A stretch of 56,319 nucleotides of DNA from Streptomyces diastatochromogenes (GTDB taxonomy: Bacteria; Actinomycetota; Actinomycetes; Streptomycetales; Streptomycetaceae). The notes under the pieces were generated by a model that saw only the letters and a list, made by a program, of their open reading frames with translations, did not search any database and was not told the DNA's origin. The number at the start of each line of letters is the position of its first letter. The first letter of the stretch is position 1. Where the stretch lies: the NCBI GenBank assembly GCA_001418405.1, contig LIQL01000294.1, positions 1 through 56,319 of the forward strand, read 5' to 3'. A program made the translations under genes and the position numbers. Below, in pieces: positions 25,829 through 34,421 of the stretch.

Positions 25829-26145
25829 TGGATGAAGACTTCAACGAGTTCCTGCACGTCCCCGCGCGACTGGCGATCGTCGCGCTGCTGGCGCCGGCCA
25901 GTTGGACGGAGTTCGGATTCGTGCGGGACGCGATCGACACCAGCGACTCCGCACTCTCCAAGCAGGTTTCCGCGCTCACGTCCAAGGGCTACGTCGAGGT
26001 CCGCAAGTACAAGACCCTCGGCGGGCGCCGCGCCCTCATGCGGCTGACACCGGTGGGGCGAGAGGAATTCCGTCGCCACGCCGCGGCGTTGGAACGGATC
26101 GCGGCAGCCGCGCACGCCCCACAAGCCGCCGGCCAGTCAGACTGA
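25828..26145 (+). CDS. Winged-helix transcriptional regulator (MarR-like/HTH_34)
   Basis: A 105-residue single-domain regulator. The helix-turn-helix FGFVRDAIDTSDSALSKQVSALTSKGYVEV and a wing with KTLGGRRALMRLTPVGREEF match the short winged-helix family that ends in a Glu-Arg-rich helix. Its ATG overlaps the stop of the membrane-protein gene. Two TTTCC-N5-GGAAA repeats upstream of the operon are likely its sites. The signal it senses is unknown and may be relayed through the membrane protein. Confidence 0.85.
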   Translation: MDEDFNEFLHVPARLAIVALLAPASWTEFGFVRDAIDTSDSALSKQVSALTSKGYVEVRKYKTLGGRRALMRLTPVGREEFRRHAAALERIAAAAHAPQAAGQSD

Positions 26146-26199
26146 TCGGGGGGGGGACGGAGGAGACGTCGGGGCCCAGGCAGCCGGGCGCCGCGCGCG

Positions 26200-26349
26200 G
26201 TGGCCCAGTTGCTCCCCGGCGCCATGGTCCACGTGCCCCGGACGCGCATCCTCGTCGACGCACTGGCCTCACTTCCCCAAGACCAGCGGCAACGACTGCT
26301 CCGCAAGGAAGTCGCGCTGATCGCATATTTGGACGGCCACGGCAGATGA
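26200..26349 (+). CDS. Possible short protein or gene remnant
   Basis: A 49-residue reading frame with GTG start that contains VPRTRILVDALASLPQDQRQ, a plausible helical, charged sequence ending LIAYLDGHGR. It starts 54 bases after the winged-helix regulator on the same strand. It has no recognisable domain and no strong ribosome site, so it may be a gene fragment. Confidence 0.25.
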   Translation: MAQLLPGAMVHVPRTRILVDALASLPQDQRQRLLRKEVALIAYLDGHGR

Positions 26350-26445
26350 CGTCCGCGCTCTGAGGACAACCGGTCCTCTTCGGGGCGTTGTTCTGCCACC
26401 GCTTGAAGCGGGCCTCCGGTGCGGCGCAGGTCGGCTCCGTCCCGC

Positions 26446-26471
26446 CCGGGCGGACAGGCGGAGCCGCCCGG
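26446..26471. terminator. Terminator-like hairpin between convergent genes
   Basis: CCGGGCGG (26446-26453) pairs with CCGCCCGG (26464-26471) across a 10-base loop, in the convergent gap between the regulator operon and the RDD gene. In such GC-rich DNA short stems are common, so support is moderate. Confidence 0.35.
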
Positions 26472-26563
26472 TGCCGACCGGACTGGTCCGGCATCAGCCG
26501 ATGCACCGAGATGGCCTTCATGGGCCGACGCGCCTCAGACCGGGCTGTACCGGGGCCGGCGCC

Positions 26564-27196
26564 TCACTGCCAGCGGCGTTTGACGACCGCGGTGTTGGCG
26601 GCCTTGTCGTGCATGCACTGTCGAAAGGGCTCGTTCCAGATGCACGACAACACGTTGATCAGGCCCAGAACCGGCACCATGCCGATCCCGAGATAGGCCA
26701 GCCACCGGCCCAGGGCGCGACCGAAGCCGAGCTTGTCACCGGTTTCGACGCGCACGACGCGCAGGCCGCAGACGGCTTTGCCGATGGTGCCGCCCATCGC
26801 CATCGTCAGCGGTTCGAAGAAGAGTCCGACGAGCAGCGTCCAGGCGAAGAGGCCGAGAACCACGGGCACCCCTCGGTCGTCACCGGACTTGAGCGTGCTG
26901 TACATCCAGATGTTCGCGGGTACCCAGGCGCCGGCGATCAACACGACGATGATGAGGTAGTCGATGAAGCGGGCGAGCAGACGCATGCCTGGAACCGCGA
27001 GCGCCTGCGGGGGTGGGCCCTGTGGCCTGCCCATCTGCGGATGCATGGGCTGCGGCGGCGCCCCGTACGGCGGCACTGGGGACTGCGGCGGATAAGGCTG
27101 AGGCGGGACGCCCTGCGGTTGACCGTACTGCGGTTGCGCGGGACCGAAGCCGGGGCCGGGCTGGTTGGAGGGCGGTGGCGACTGAAAGCTACTCAC
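26564..27196 (-). CDS. RDD family membrane protein
   Basis: A 210-residue protein. The first 65 residues are Pro/Gln/Tyr-rich (many PPQPY-like repeats), a common cytoplasmic tail in Streptomyces membrane proteins. The RDD domain follows: RLLARFIDYLIIVVLI with the Arg-Asp pair, a central helix with EPLTMAMGGTIGKAVCGLRVV, and GRWLAYLGIGMVPVLGLINVLSCIW. Some RDD proteins act as Na+/H+ exchangers; most have no known role. The start is a GTG at 27196. Confidence 0.85.
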   Translation of the reverse strand: MSSFQSPPPSNQPGPGFGPAQPQYGQPQGVPPQPYPPQSPVPPYGAPPQPMHPQMGRPQGPPPQALAVPGMRLLARFIDYLIIVVLIAGAWVPANIWMYSTLKSGDDRGVPVVLGLFAWTLLVGLFFEPLTMAMGGTIGKAVCGLRVVRVETGDKLGFGRALGRWLAYLGIGMVPVLGLINVLSCIWNEPFRQCMHDKAANTAVVKRRWQ

Positions 27197-27297
27197 AGAA
27201 GGTGATCCAAACCGATGCCGCGGCACAACGACAACCCGGGGATGCGCGAACAGGGCCATACCGCCCACCAGTTGCCCTGTGCGGAACGAGAGGACGG

Positions 27298-27523
27298 TCA
27301 GCCGTCGCTGCGCTCCGGGTCCTTTCGACGCTCCAGGCCGTTGACCACGAGATGATCCAGGGCGATCAGCAACGTGGCCAACAGGGCTGACAGCCAGGGG
27401 TGTTGGGCGCAGGCCACAGGGCAGGAACACCACCGGCACCGCCCAGGCAAGTGGTCCAATCCGCTCGCTGACCTGACCGACGACCCTCCCAACCCACGAG
27501 CCGCCGTCACCCAAACCGCCCAC
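27298..27523 (-). pseudogene. Frameshifted small two-helix membrane protein
   Basis: One minus-strand frame gives an N-terminal part ending PLAWAVPVVFLPCGL. A shift of one base near 27405 continues into QHPWLSALLATLLIALDHLV and a charged end NGLERRKDPERSDG before a stop. Joined, they make a plausible protein of about 75 residues with two hydrophobic helices. Either the gene is broken or a single base is wrong in the sequence. It lies 101 bases upstream of the RDD membrane protein, on the same strand. Confidence 0.35.
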
Positions 27524-27659
27524 AACCAGCTTTCGGCAGCAACGCCGAGCTGGGAGCTGACGAGTCAGGAGACGCCCCGGACCACGCGGAGGTCCCCGAA
27601 AGGCTCACTGCTAGCCTGCTCCGCATGATGGGGAAGGGCCCAAGAAGCGGACATCCGGC

Positions 27660-28925
27660 TTGATAACACCCAACGGTCCGCAACGCGCCCTCATCATCTC
27701 AAGCTTCGTCAGTCGGGTGGGCAACGGGCTGTTCAACACCGCTTCGGTGCTCTACTTCACGCTGGTGGTGCACCTGCCCGCCGCAGAGGTCGGCGTCGGC
27801 CTCACCATCGCCGGGCTGACCGGACTGCTGGCCGGGATCCCGGCAGGCAATCTGGCCGACCGATACGGACCACGCACGGTCTGGTTGACGACCCTCGCGC
27901 TGCAGGCCGCGACGATGGCCGCGTTCGTCTTCATCCACAGCTGGGGCACGTTCACCCTCCTCGCCACCCTGGACCGACTGGCGGCAACGGCGAGCGGCGC
28001 CGCGGGTGGTGCGCTCATCGCCCGCGCCGGCGGTGAACGCCCAGCCGCGTTCAGGGCGAAACTCCGCACGTTCGTCAACCTCGGCGTGGTCCTGGGCACC
28101 CTCGGCGCCGCCTTCGCCGTCTCGATCGGCACCCGCCCCGCGTACACCGCGCTCATCCTCGCCAACGCCGCCAGCTTCGCCTGCGCCGGCCTGATCGCCC
28201 TGATCGGCGTCCCGAACTACCCGCCCCTGCCCAAGCCCGAGGAGCACCACGGCTGGGCCGTCCTGACCGACCGGCCGTTCGTGTCCTTCGTCGCGCTCTA
28301 CGGCGCCATGGGCCTGCAATACCAGGCGGTCTCCCTGCTGTTGCCGATCTGGCTCTCCGCGCACACCGACGCGCCCCGCTGGACCGTGGCGGCGGTCTAC
28401 GCGGTCAACAGCGGGGTCTGCGTGCTGCTCCAAAGCAGGATCGGCTCGCGGGTGGAGACACCGCGCCAGGGCGGCCGGGCGTTCCGCCTCGCCGGGCTGC
28501 TCTTCTTGGTCAGTTGCCCCTTGATGGCCCTGACCGCGGACGTTCCGGCCTGGATCGCGCCGGGGCTCGCCATCCTCGCCATCTGCGTGCACAGTCTCGG
28601 AGAGGTGTGGGAGTCGTCGGCCGGCTTCGCGCTCGGTTTCGGGCTCGCCCCCGACCACGCCCAGGGGCAGTACCAGGGACTCTTCGGCATCGGCTTCGAC
28701 GCCGGACAGGCACTGGCCCCGGTGATCCTCACAGCGGCGGTCCTGGAACTCGGACACGCAGGCTGGCTGCTGCTCGGCGCGTTCTTCGCGGCTCTGGGAG
28801 CGGCCGGCCCACTGGTGGCCGCATGGGCGGAGCGAACCCGGCCCACCAGCCAGGACTCTGCCTCCGCTACGCCTGGCCGGCCAGGCGAAACCCCGCTGCT
28901 CGACGCCGACCAGGGTCCGTCATGA
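27660..28925 (+). CDS. MFS transporter, paralogue of the cluster exporter
   Basis: A 12-helix MFS protein of 421 residues. The N-terminal half resembles drug exporters: GLFNTASVLYFTLVVHLP, loop 2-3 GNLADRYGPRTVWL, and LGTLGAAFAVSIGTRPAYTALILANAASF. The sequence and length resemble the MFS gene at 39372-40628 (shared features such as VLYFT..HLP and LADR-G-R, and SxGExW plus HxQGQYxGxFGIG near the end). Start is a TTG at 27660; no better start codon was found. The gene stands alone, 3.7 kb from the biosynthetic cluster boundary. Confidence 0.82.
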   Translation: MITPNGPQRALIISSFVSRVGNGLFNTASVLYFTLVVHLPAAEVGVGLTIAGLTGLLAGIPAGNLADRYGPRTVWLTTLALQAATMAAFVFIHSWGTFTLLATLDRLAATASGAAGGALIARAGGERPAAFRAKLRTFVNLGVVLGTLGAAFAVSIGTRPAYTALILANAASFACAGLIALIGVPNYPPLPKPEEHHGWAVLTDRPFVSFVALYGAMGLQYQAVSLLLPIWLSAHTDAPRWTVAAVYAVNSGVCVLLQSRIGSRVETPRQGGRAFRLAGLLFLVSCPLMALTADVPAWIAPGLAILAICVHSLGEVWESSAGFALGFGLAPDHAQGQYQGLFGIGFDAGQALAPVILTAAVLELGHAGWLLLGAFFAALGAAGPLVAAWAERTRPTSQDSASATPGRPGETPLLDADQGPS

Positions 28926-29114
28926 GGAACACGAGCGCATCGACCTCGGCAATCCCAGTGCGCCGCAGGATCAGCCAGTGCAGCCCGTACCCGCCCGAAC
29001 GTCGACAATGCCTCGCGGACAGAGCGGGCGGAAGCGATGCGTCTGTGGCCCAAGGAAAGGCGTCCACCAACCGGTGGGAGATGCAGGTGCACGGCCTGCC
29101 GGGCGCTACACGGC

Positions 29115-29147
29115 AAGGGTCCCTTCCTCAGCGAGGAAGGGACCCTT
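29115..29147. terminator. Strong bidirectional terminator hairpin
   Basis: A perfect 15-base stem (AAGGGTCCCTTCCTC at 29115-29129 pairing with 29133-29147) with an AGC loop and TTTT at the plus-strand end lies between the convergent MFS and secreted-protein genes. The 190 bases before it, after the MFS stop, show no gene. Confidence 0.9.
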
Positions 29148-29187
29148 TTAGCACGTCAGGCCGCCATCCGCCTCTGCACGCGAGCTC

Positions 29188-29772
29188 TCACTTGGTGCAC
29201 ATGGCGTAGGCCTTGGCCCGGCCTCCGTCCATGCGGACGGCCCAGGTGTTCGCCTTCCACGAGGAGGGGGCGTTGGCATTGACGGCGTCGGCGATGGCGC
29301 CGTTACCGGTGTGAACGGGCTGTGAGTCGTATCCGCCGCCGGCCAGCGTGGTGCCCTCCGGACACGTGGCGTACACGGTCTCGGCGGGGCCCGACCAGTC
29401 GGAGGTGACGACGACGGGCGCCTGGTGGGAGTCCTTGCTGCACATGGCATACGCGTTGGCGGTGCCGTCGTCCATGCGCACGGCCCAGGTGTTGGGCTTC
29501 GACGCGGAGGGGGCGTTGGCGTTGACCGCGTCGGCGTTCGCCCCGTTGCCGAGGTGCACCGGCTTGGAGTCGTAACCACCACCCACCAACGTGGTGCCTG
29601 CCGGGCAGGTCGCGTAGGCGGTCTGCGCCCGCCCGGACCAGCCCGAAGTGACGATCACCGGTGCGTCAGCCGCAGCGGTCGCGCCCACTCCCGGGGCGGC
29701 GAGCAGTGAACCGACAGAAGTGACCGCGGCGGCGGACGCAAGCGTCACACAACGCATGAATCGGCGAGACAT
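29188..29772 (-). CDS. Secreted protein of two tandem repeats
   Basis: A 194-residue exported protein. A signal peptide (MSRRFMRCVTLASAAA) with a likely cleavage near AAPGVGATAAA precedes two tandem repeats of about 76 residues. Each carries VVTS.WSG, YATCP.GTTL.GGGYDS, and NTWAVRMD.G.A.AYAMC, with two cysteines. The repeats are about three-quarters identical, suggesting a recent duplication. I know no function; the repeat looks like a small beta-rich extracellular module. ATG at 29772 was chosen because AAGGAAGGG lies 6 bases upstream. Confidence 0.82.
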   Translation of the reverse strand: MSRRFMRCVTLASAAAVTSVGSLLAAPGVGATAAADAPVIVTSGWSGRAQTAYATCPAGTTLVGGGYDSKPVHLGNGANADAVNANAPSASKPNTWAVRMDDGTANAYAMCSKDSHQAPVVVTSDWSGPAETVYATCPEGTTLAGGGYDSQPVHTGNGAIADAVNANAPSSWKANTWAVRMDGGRAKAYAMCTK

Positions 29773-29790
29773 CGGAAGCCCTTCCTTCAT

Positions 29791-30103
29791 AAGGAACCAG
29801 CGAACTCCCCTTGTCTATAAGGAGTTTGAGGACTCTGGGCCGATATCCAACCATCTACCCCAAAAGGGTGAACCAAGCCCTCGCTCGCAGACGGCTCCGC
29901 GCCCCACAACCTGCGACACCGACACTCTCGAACTCACTGAAAGGGCCGATCCCGAAGGTCACGCCGCCAGCCTCTTCGTCCGTGACACCGGCGGTCCGCC
30001 GGCAGAAGTAACCGCGGCTCCGAACGCCGGCCGTTCGTCGCATCTCAGGCCGTCCACAGCGTGTCCGCGTCCGCGACGACTCCCGGCGCGGCAGGATCCC
30101 CCC
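29791..30103. other. Intergenic stretch without a supported gene
   Basis: The region between the divergent secreted-protein gene and the small acidic protein has lower GC near 29800-29870 and probably holds both promoters. I see no convincing coding frame, repeat or hairpin. Confidence 0.4.
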
Positions 30104-30367
30104 ATGTCGTACTCCTACGACCCACCCGAGCCGTCCCTCGACAACCTCATGGCCGACGCCCTCGACGAGCTGGAGGAACAGGCCGGTGGCAACCCCGTTC
30201 TCGCCGCCGCCGAGTTCCTGCACCGGGCGTTGGTGCTGCACGACCAGCGTCACCAGATCGGCGCGGAGGGCCAGGAGGTGGTGCTGAGGATGCCGACCCA
30301 GACCACGCTGGCGCTGGCGCTGCTGCTGAAGGATGCGTGGCGGGAGGAGCAGGTGCGTCCGGACTGA
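30104..30367 (+). CDS. Small acidic hypothetical protein
   Basis: An 87-residue protein rich in Asp, Glu and Leu, with DNLMADALDELEEQAGGNP and a helical C-terminal part LALALLLKDAWREEQ. AGGA lies upstream of the ATG at 30104. It is soluble and has no recognisable family. It converges on the MpaB-type oxygenase gene and is separated from it by a palindromic terminator. Confidence 0.6.
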   Translation: MSYSYDPPEPSLDNLMADALDELEEQAGGNPVLAAAEFLHRALVLHDQRHQIGAEGQEVVLRMPTQTTLALALLLKDAWREEQVRPD

Positions 30368-30474
30368 CCTGCGCGCGGTTCCTGTCCAGGCTTGGCAGGA
30401 CGAGCTGACCGGGTGCTGGCAGGCTGCGCAGCCGGACGGGCCACCGCGTCCGAGCCGGCCCCGAGCCGTCCGCG

Positions 30475-30500
30475 GCCGCCGTGGCGTACGCCACGGCGGC
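30475..30500. terminator. 26-base perfect palindrome, likely terminator
   Basis: GCCGCCGTGGCGT and its exact reverse complement are adjacent, giving an 11-base stem with a GTAC loop. It lies between the convergent small acidic protein gene and the MpaB-type gene. Confidence 0.6.
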
Positions 30501-30601
30501 GTCGGTGGTCGCCTGTGTGGGCTCGCGATGCTGCTACAGACATGCCGAGAAGGAGACTTGATCGGCTTTGCCCGCGCGCCCGGTGCGGCTCGGCTGCGTT
30601 G

Positions 30602-31768
30602 TCAGCGGTCGTCGTGCAGGTCCTGGTGCATCTGGGGCTGGTCGTCCTTGTCGTGGGTGAGGGCGTAGAGCTCCACCTGGTTGAACGCCTTCGACGCCAC
30701 GCCGAGGATCTCGTCGTACGGATTGACGCCGACGACCTTCTTCGCGCTGCCGCCGCCGAGCCCGCCGACCGTGCTGCTGAAGAGGTCGTGCATGGCGGCG
30801 GCGGGCTTGGCCACCAGGTCCACGGCACTCTTCGGGATGCCGGCCATGTCCGCGTACCTGTCCGTGAAGGCCGCGCGGACCATGGCGAGGAACGGCTCGT
30901 AGAACGGCGGCGGGACCATCTGCTCCCGGTGGAACTTCAAGGCCTGCTGCGTCATGGCAGTGCAGTCCTCACTCGCCCTCCACTCGTTCTCCCGCTCGGC
31001 GCTCCAGATCCGGTCGACGAGGTCGACGTCCTTGGGGATCAGCCACCTCTCGGGAGTACCGAGGTAGTGGTTGATGTAGTGCCAGGCCGCCACGAACCCC
31101 TGCGCGTCCTCCTTGGCCACGTGGACGCCGAGGTTCTTCATCGCCTGGAGGATCTGCACGCTGAAGACGCAGATGGCGCCGGTGACGTACTTCTGCGAGA
31201 CCGGCTCGCCCCACCTCGTGTAGTCCCACTGCCCGCTCTTCTTGTGCAACTGGCGGACGGAGGCGTGGACCAGCCGCACCTTGGTGACGGTCGCCGCCAG
31301 GGTGCCGTTGCGCAGGGCGTCCTTGTCGCCCATGCCGATGAACAAACGCGAGGACTGCGACAGTCGCCGGCCCGGACCGTCCGCACCGCCCAGACGCCCG
31401 GTCGAACGCAGGGTGAAGGCTCCGGTCGGGGACAGGTACGTGCCGATCAGCCCGACGGTGCCCTGCAACATGGAGGCCACCCCGTGGTGGTGGGCGAAGA
31501 AGCCCTCCGCCGCCTCGACATCGGCCCCGCCCCAGCCCGGCGGCTCCTCGGAGGCGTCATGCAGGAACTGCGCCAGCCGCTCGGGAAGGCCGGAAAGCTC
31601 GTCCATGGGCATGTGCGGCTTGAGCGTCCCGATGGTGCGGAAGAGACCGTTGACACCGTCGACTTCGCGGCTGTCGATGAGGTCGGACACCAGCGCGTCC
31701 GCGGCCGGATCACCCTCCTGGTTCGCGGCCTCCAGCTCGGCGTGCACCGTCTCCGCAGTCAAAGCCAC
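30602..31768 (-). CDS. MpaB / DUF2236 family oxygenase-like protein
   Basis: A 388-residue protein resembling the ER-bound oxygenase MpaB / latex clearing protein (DUF2236) family. The haem-related block is LVHASVRQLHKKSGQWDYTRWGEPVSQ, and the second block is GFVAAWHYINHYLGTPERWL. Family members are b-type haem oxygenases that cleave isoprenoids or act on polyketide side chains; here the substrate is unknown. It has no signal peptide and no close operon partner. Confidence 0.78.
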   Translation of the reverse strand: MALTAETVHAELEAANQEGDPAADALVSDLIDSREVDGVNGLFRTIGTLKPHMPMDELSGLPERLAQFLHDASEEPPGWGGADVEAAEGFFAHHHGVASMLQGTVGLIGTYLSPTGAFTLRSTGRLGGADGPGRRLSQSSRLFIGMGDKDALRNGTLAATVTKVRLVHASVRQLHKKSGQWDYTRWGEPVSQKYVTGAICVFSVQILQAMKNLGVHVAKEDAQGFVAAWHYINHYLGTPERWLIPKDVDLVDRIWSAERENEWRASEDCTAMTQQALKFHREQMVPPPFYEPFLAMVRAAFTDRYADMAGIPKSAVDLVAKPAAAMHDLFSSTVGGLGGGSAKKVVGVNPYDEILGVASKAFNQVELYALTHDKDDQPQMHQDLHDDR

Positions 31769-32204
31769 AGCGTTGCTCCTCTTTCCTCGTGGTCACTGGG
31801 TGTTTCACGGCAGGCCAAAGCGCCCGGCGCTGACCCGGTGGGCGACGACACAGCCGACAGGAGACCCGCCGCGCCCCACCGAGAATCTTCGTCGATACTC
31901 TGCGTGTCGCCTTGGTCACGAAGGAGTGAGGCAGGCGCATGCAGGGGCGCAACGAGGGCGCACGGCGAGCGACGCTTCCGCTCGCGTGGCACGAAGCAGA
32001 GGGCGTTTCATGACGTCCAGTCAGGTCGCCGTGGACCATGGCGACCCCGGGAGAGCCACTCCGGCGATCACTGGAGCTGTCATGGACTCAGAAGTCGGCT
32101 CCATTGGGGAAGTTCGCCGCCAAATGCGAGAGGCAGACTGTCCGGCACATCATGGCTTGACCGTGACGTGAGACTTGCAGCATGGACATGGGGCGTGAGT
32201 CACG
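31769..32204. other. Intergenic stretch with only a weak short reading frame
   Basis: Between the MpaB-type gene and the small membrane protein I find only one candidate, a 53-residue plus-strand frame at 32010-32171 beginning MTSSQVAVDHG and lacking recognisable features. The rest shows no coding signal. Both neighbours' promoters should lie here. Confidence 0.3.
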
Positions 32205-32441
32205 GTGGGAAAGGGACGCGATGACGGTGGAGGTCGTTTTGCCCTGGTGACTGCCGCCGTGCTGGCTGCGGCGGTCTTCACCGTCGCTCCGACTCTGACT
32301 CTGACACTGGCCTTTGGCATCTCTGGGTCGGCGAAGCACAGTGTGCTGGTGGCGGGTGCATTGCTCGGAGCGGCGGCCGGAATGTGGCGGCTGGTCCGGG
32401 TACTGCTTCGGTTTGACAAGCAGCGCCGACTGGGCCGCTGA
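32205..32441 (+). CDS. Small membrane protein
   Basis: A 78-residue protein with two hydrophobic helices, ALVTAAVLAAAVFTVAPTLT and HSVLVAGALLGAAAGMWRLV, and a basic end LLRFDKQRRLGR. The start is a GTG. No family is recognised. It is divergent in layout from the MpaB-type gene and converges on the MocR regulator. Confidence 0.5.
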   Translation: MGKGRDDGGGRFALVTAAVLAAAVFTVAPTLTLTLAFGISGSAKHSVLVAGALLGAAAGMWRLVRVLLRFDKQRRLGR

Positions 32442-32630
32442 CGGCGGGTCTTCTCCTCACGATCGGCGGCCTGCCGAGGCGGGGATCGTCGAGCGGCTGG
32501 TGCCGGATGGGGGGGGAAGACCACGATCGCCCCCGGCTCGGCCGTGCACTGCGACGAGACCTTGAGCGGTGCTCCCGCTGCGCTGCATCGAACGCAACGG
32601 TCTGGAGGCATCCGAAGCGCCCCCCTCTCA

Positions 32631-33980
32631 TCAGGCTGGACGGGTGGCACTCAGGTCCGTACGGAGAACGGCGGCCACGTCCGCGGCCAGCCCCGGGATC
32701 TCGTCGAGCCCCAGCGTGGAAACGGTGAGACGAAGGCCCGAGCGGGAACCCAAGCAGAAGCGAGAACCGGGCGCGACCGCCCACCCTCGCCTCAACAGCC
32801 CCACCACCGCCGGGGTTTCGTCCGGTACCGGAATCCACACGTTGAAGCCGCTGCGGCCATACGCCTGGACTCCATGGTCGGCCAGGGCAAGGATCAGTGC
32901 CCTCCGACGCTCTCCATAGAATCCGGCCACCCGCTTGCGGTCCACCGCCTCGCTGTTCCACAGCTGCGCGACGGCCCGCTGGAGCACGTAACTCACCCAG
33001 CCAGCCCCGAGGTGCTGCCTGCCCCGGACCCGGTCCACGGTGTCGGCGTCGCCCGTCAGCACCGCCAGCCGCATGTCAGGGCCGAAGGCTTTGGTCACCG
33101 ACCGGATCACCGTCCAGTGCTCGGTCACCGGTCGCCCGCCGGCAGCGCAGAGCGAGTGGTAAGGCACGTCAGCGATCGCGTGGCCGAAGTCGTCCTCGAT
33201 CACCAGCACATCGGGACGAAGCCTCAGCACCTCCCGCAGCTCAGCCGCCCGGTGCGACCCTAACGCGGCCCCTGTGGGGTTCTGCGCACGTGACGTAACG
33301 ACGAGCGCGACGGCTCCGGCCGCCAGCGCACGCTCGACATCGTCGAGACGGGGCCCGTCGTCGTCGACCTCGACGCCCACGGCGTTCAGCCCCAACGCAG
33401 GCAGGAGGTCCAGCAGGCTGGTCCATCCCGGATCCTCCACAGCCACCAGATCACCGGGTCGTAGCCGGGCTTGCAGGACGCGCTCGATGGCGTCGAGCGC
33501 ACCGGATGTGACGGCGATCTGCCCCGGCGGCACACCGTCTGCGAGGAACTCTCGCCGGGCAAGATCCATCAACTGTTCGTCCGCGGACGCCCTTCCGTAG
33601 AGAACAGGGTCACGGTCCTGCTCGGCAGCCGCATGCCGCAGCGCCTCGGCCAGCGAGGGCAACTGCTCCGTCGAGGGGTTCCCGTGCGACAGGTCATGTG
33701 CATCGCTGGGAACATCGAGCCGGACCTGATGGCGGGCCGTATGGGCCGGCCGCGGCAGCACACGGCTGCCGCGGCGGCCGCCGGTCTCGATGACGCCTCG
33801 TTCGCGCAGGAGGCGGTACGCGGAGGCGACCGTATTGGGGTTGACCCCGAGTTCCGCGGCCAGGTCCCTAAGGGGAGGGAGAGCACTCCCCGGAGCAAGT
33901 GCACCGGCCGTCACAGCCTTTTCCACGCTGCTCACGATCTCGACGGCCCGCCGACCCCGAATGCGGTATTTCTCTGACAT
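32631..33980 (-). CDS. MocR-type (GntR-aminotransferase) regulator
   Basis: A regulator of about 449 residues: an N-terminal GntR winged helix (LRDLAAELGVNPNTVASAYRLLRERGVIETGGRRGSRV, residues about 30-75) fused to a class I aminotransferase-like domain with the PLP lysine in SVTKAFGPDMRL. Members sense PLP or an amino acid and activate vitamin B6, amino-acid or antibiotic genes. Codon 240 is TTA (33261-33263), as in several cluster genes, so I place it as a probable cluster regulator. A second ATG at 33989 is also possible. It is the leftmost gene of the minus-strand cluster. Confidence 0.88.
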   Translation of the reverse strand: MSEKYRIRGRRAVEIVSSVEKAVTAGALAPGSALPPLRDLAAELGVNPNTVASAYRLLRERGVIETGGRRGSRVLPRPAHTARHQVRLDVPSDAHDLSHGNPSTEQLPSLAEALRHAAAEQDRDPVLYGRASADEQLMDLARREFLADGVPPGQIAVTSGALDAIERVLQARLRPGDLVAVEDPGWTSLLDLLPALGLNAVGVEVDDDGPRLDDVERALAAGAVALVVTSRAQNPTGAALGSHRAAELREVLRLRPDVLVIEDDFGHAIADVPYHSLCAAGGRPVTEHWTVIRSVTKAFGPDMRLAVLTGDADTVDRVRGRQHLGAGWVSYVLQRAVAQLWNSEAVDRKRVAGFYGERRRALILALADHGVQAYGRSGFNVWIPVPDETPAVVGLLRRGWAVAPGSRFCLGSRSGLRLTVSTLGLDEIPGLAADVAAVLRTDLSATRPA

Positions 33981-34421
33981 GATGAACATTCTGCACGATC
34001 GAGCCCCACGCGGCAGCAGCTCACGGGGTCGTAGACAGAAGACTTCTCGCTCCGACATGGTTGGAGTTTGGAGTTCATCCAATACACAGTCGGCAGGCCC
34101 TTGGTGCACCCCGTACAGGGATGGCGTTGCAGGGGCTCAGATGCGGAGCCGGCCTGCCCGCATATCCTGCCCGAGCGGATTACCCCGCCTGCCGATATCA
34201 TCGCGTCCGGAACCTCACGTCATCACGGCAAATTCGCTCCCTCAAAGGCAAATGTTTCACAGCGAATTCCCATGCGCCCGAATCGCGCGGTATCGAAAAA
34301 CATTCCTGCGAAATCGCCCCATTTTGCCATGCCGGTTTCCCGCGGACGGTCGGCGCCCGCGTTGTCCATCAGGGCGCGGGAGCAGTCCACGCCGCCTGCC
34401 TGTGTACGTACGGGGCAAGGT
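33981..34421. other. Lower-GC intergenic region upstream of the MocR gene
   Basis: No coding frame is convincing. Bases 34200-34330 are clearly poorer in GC than the surroundings, which suits a regulatory region; it would carry the MocR promoter and the terminator of the cluster operon. I cannot name specific sites. Confidence 0.4.

Noticed and set aside
32010..32171. A 53-residue plus-strand frame
   Set aside because: No ribosome site, domain or conserved neighbour; noted as a weak candidate only.
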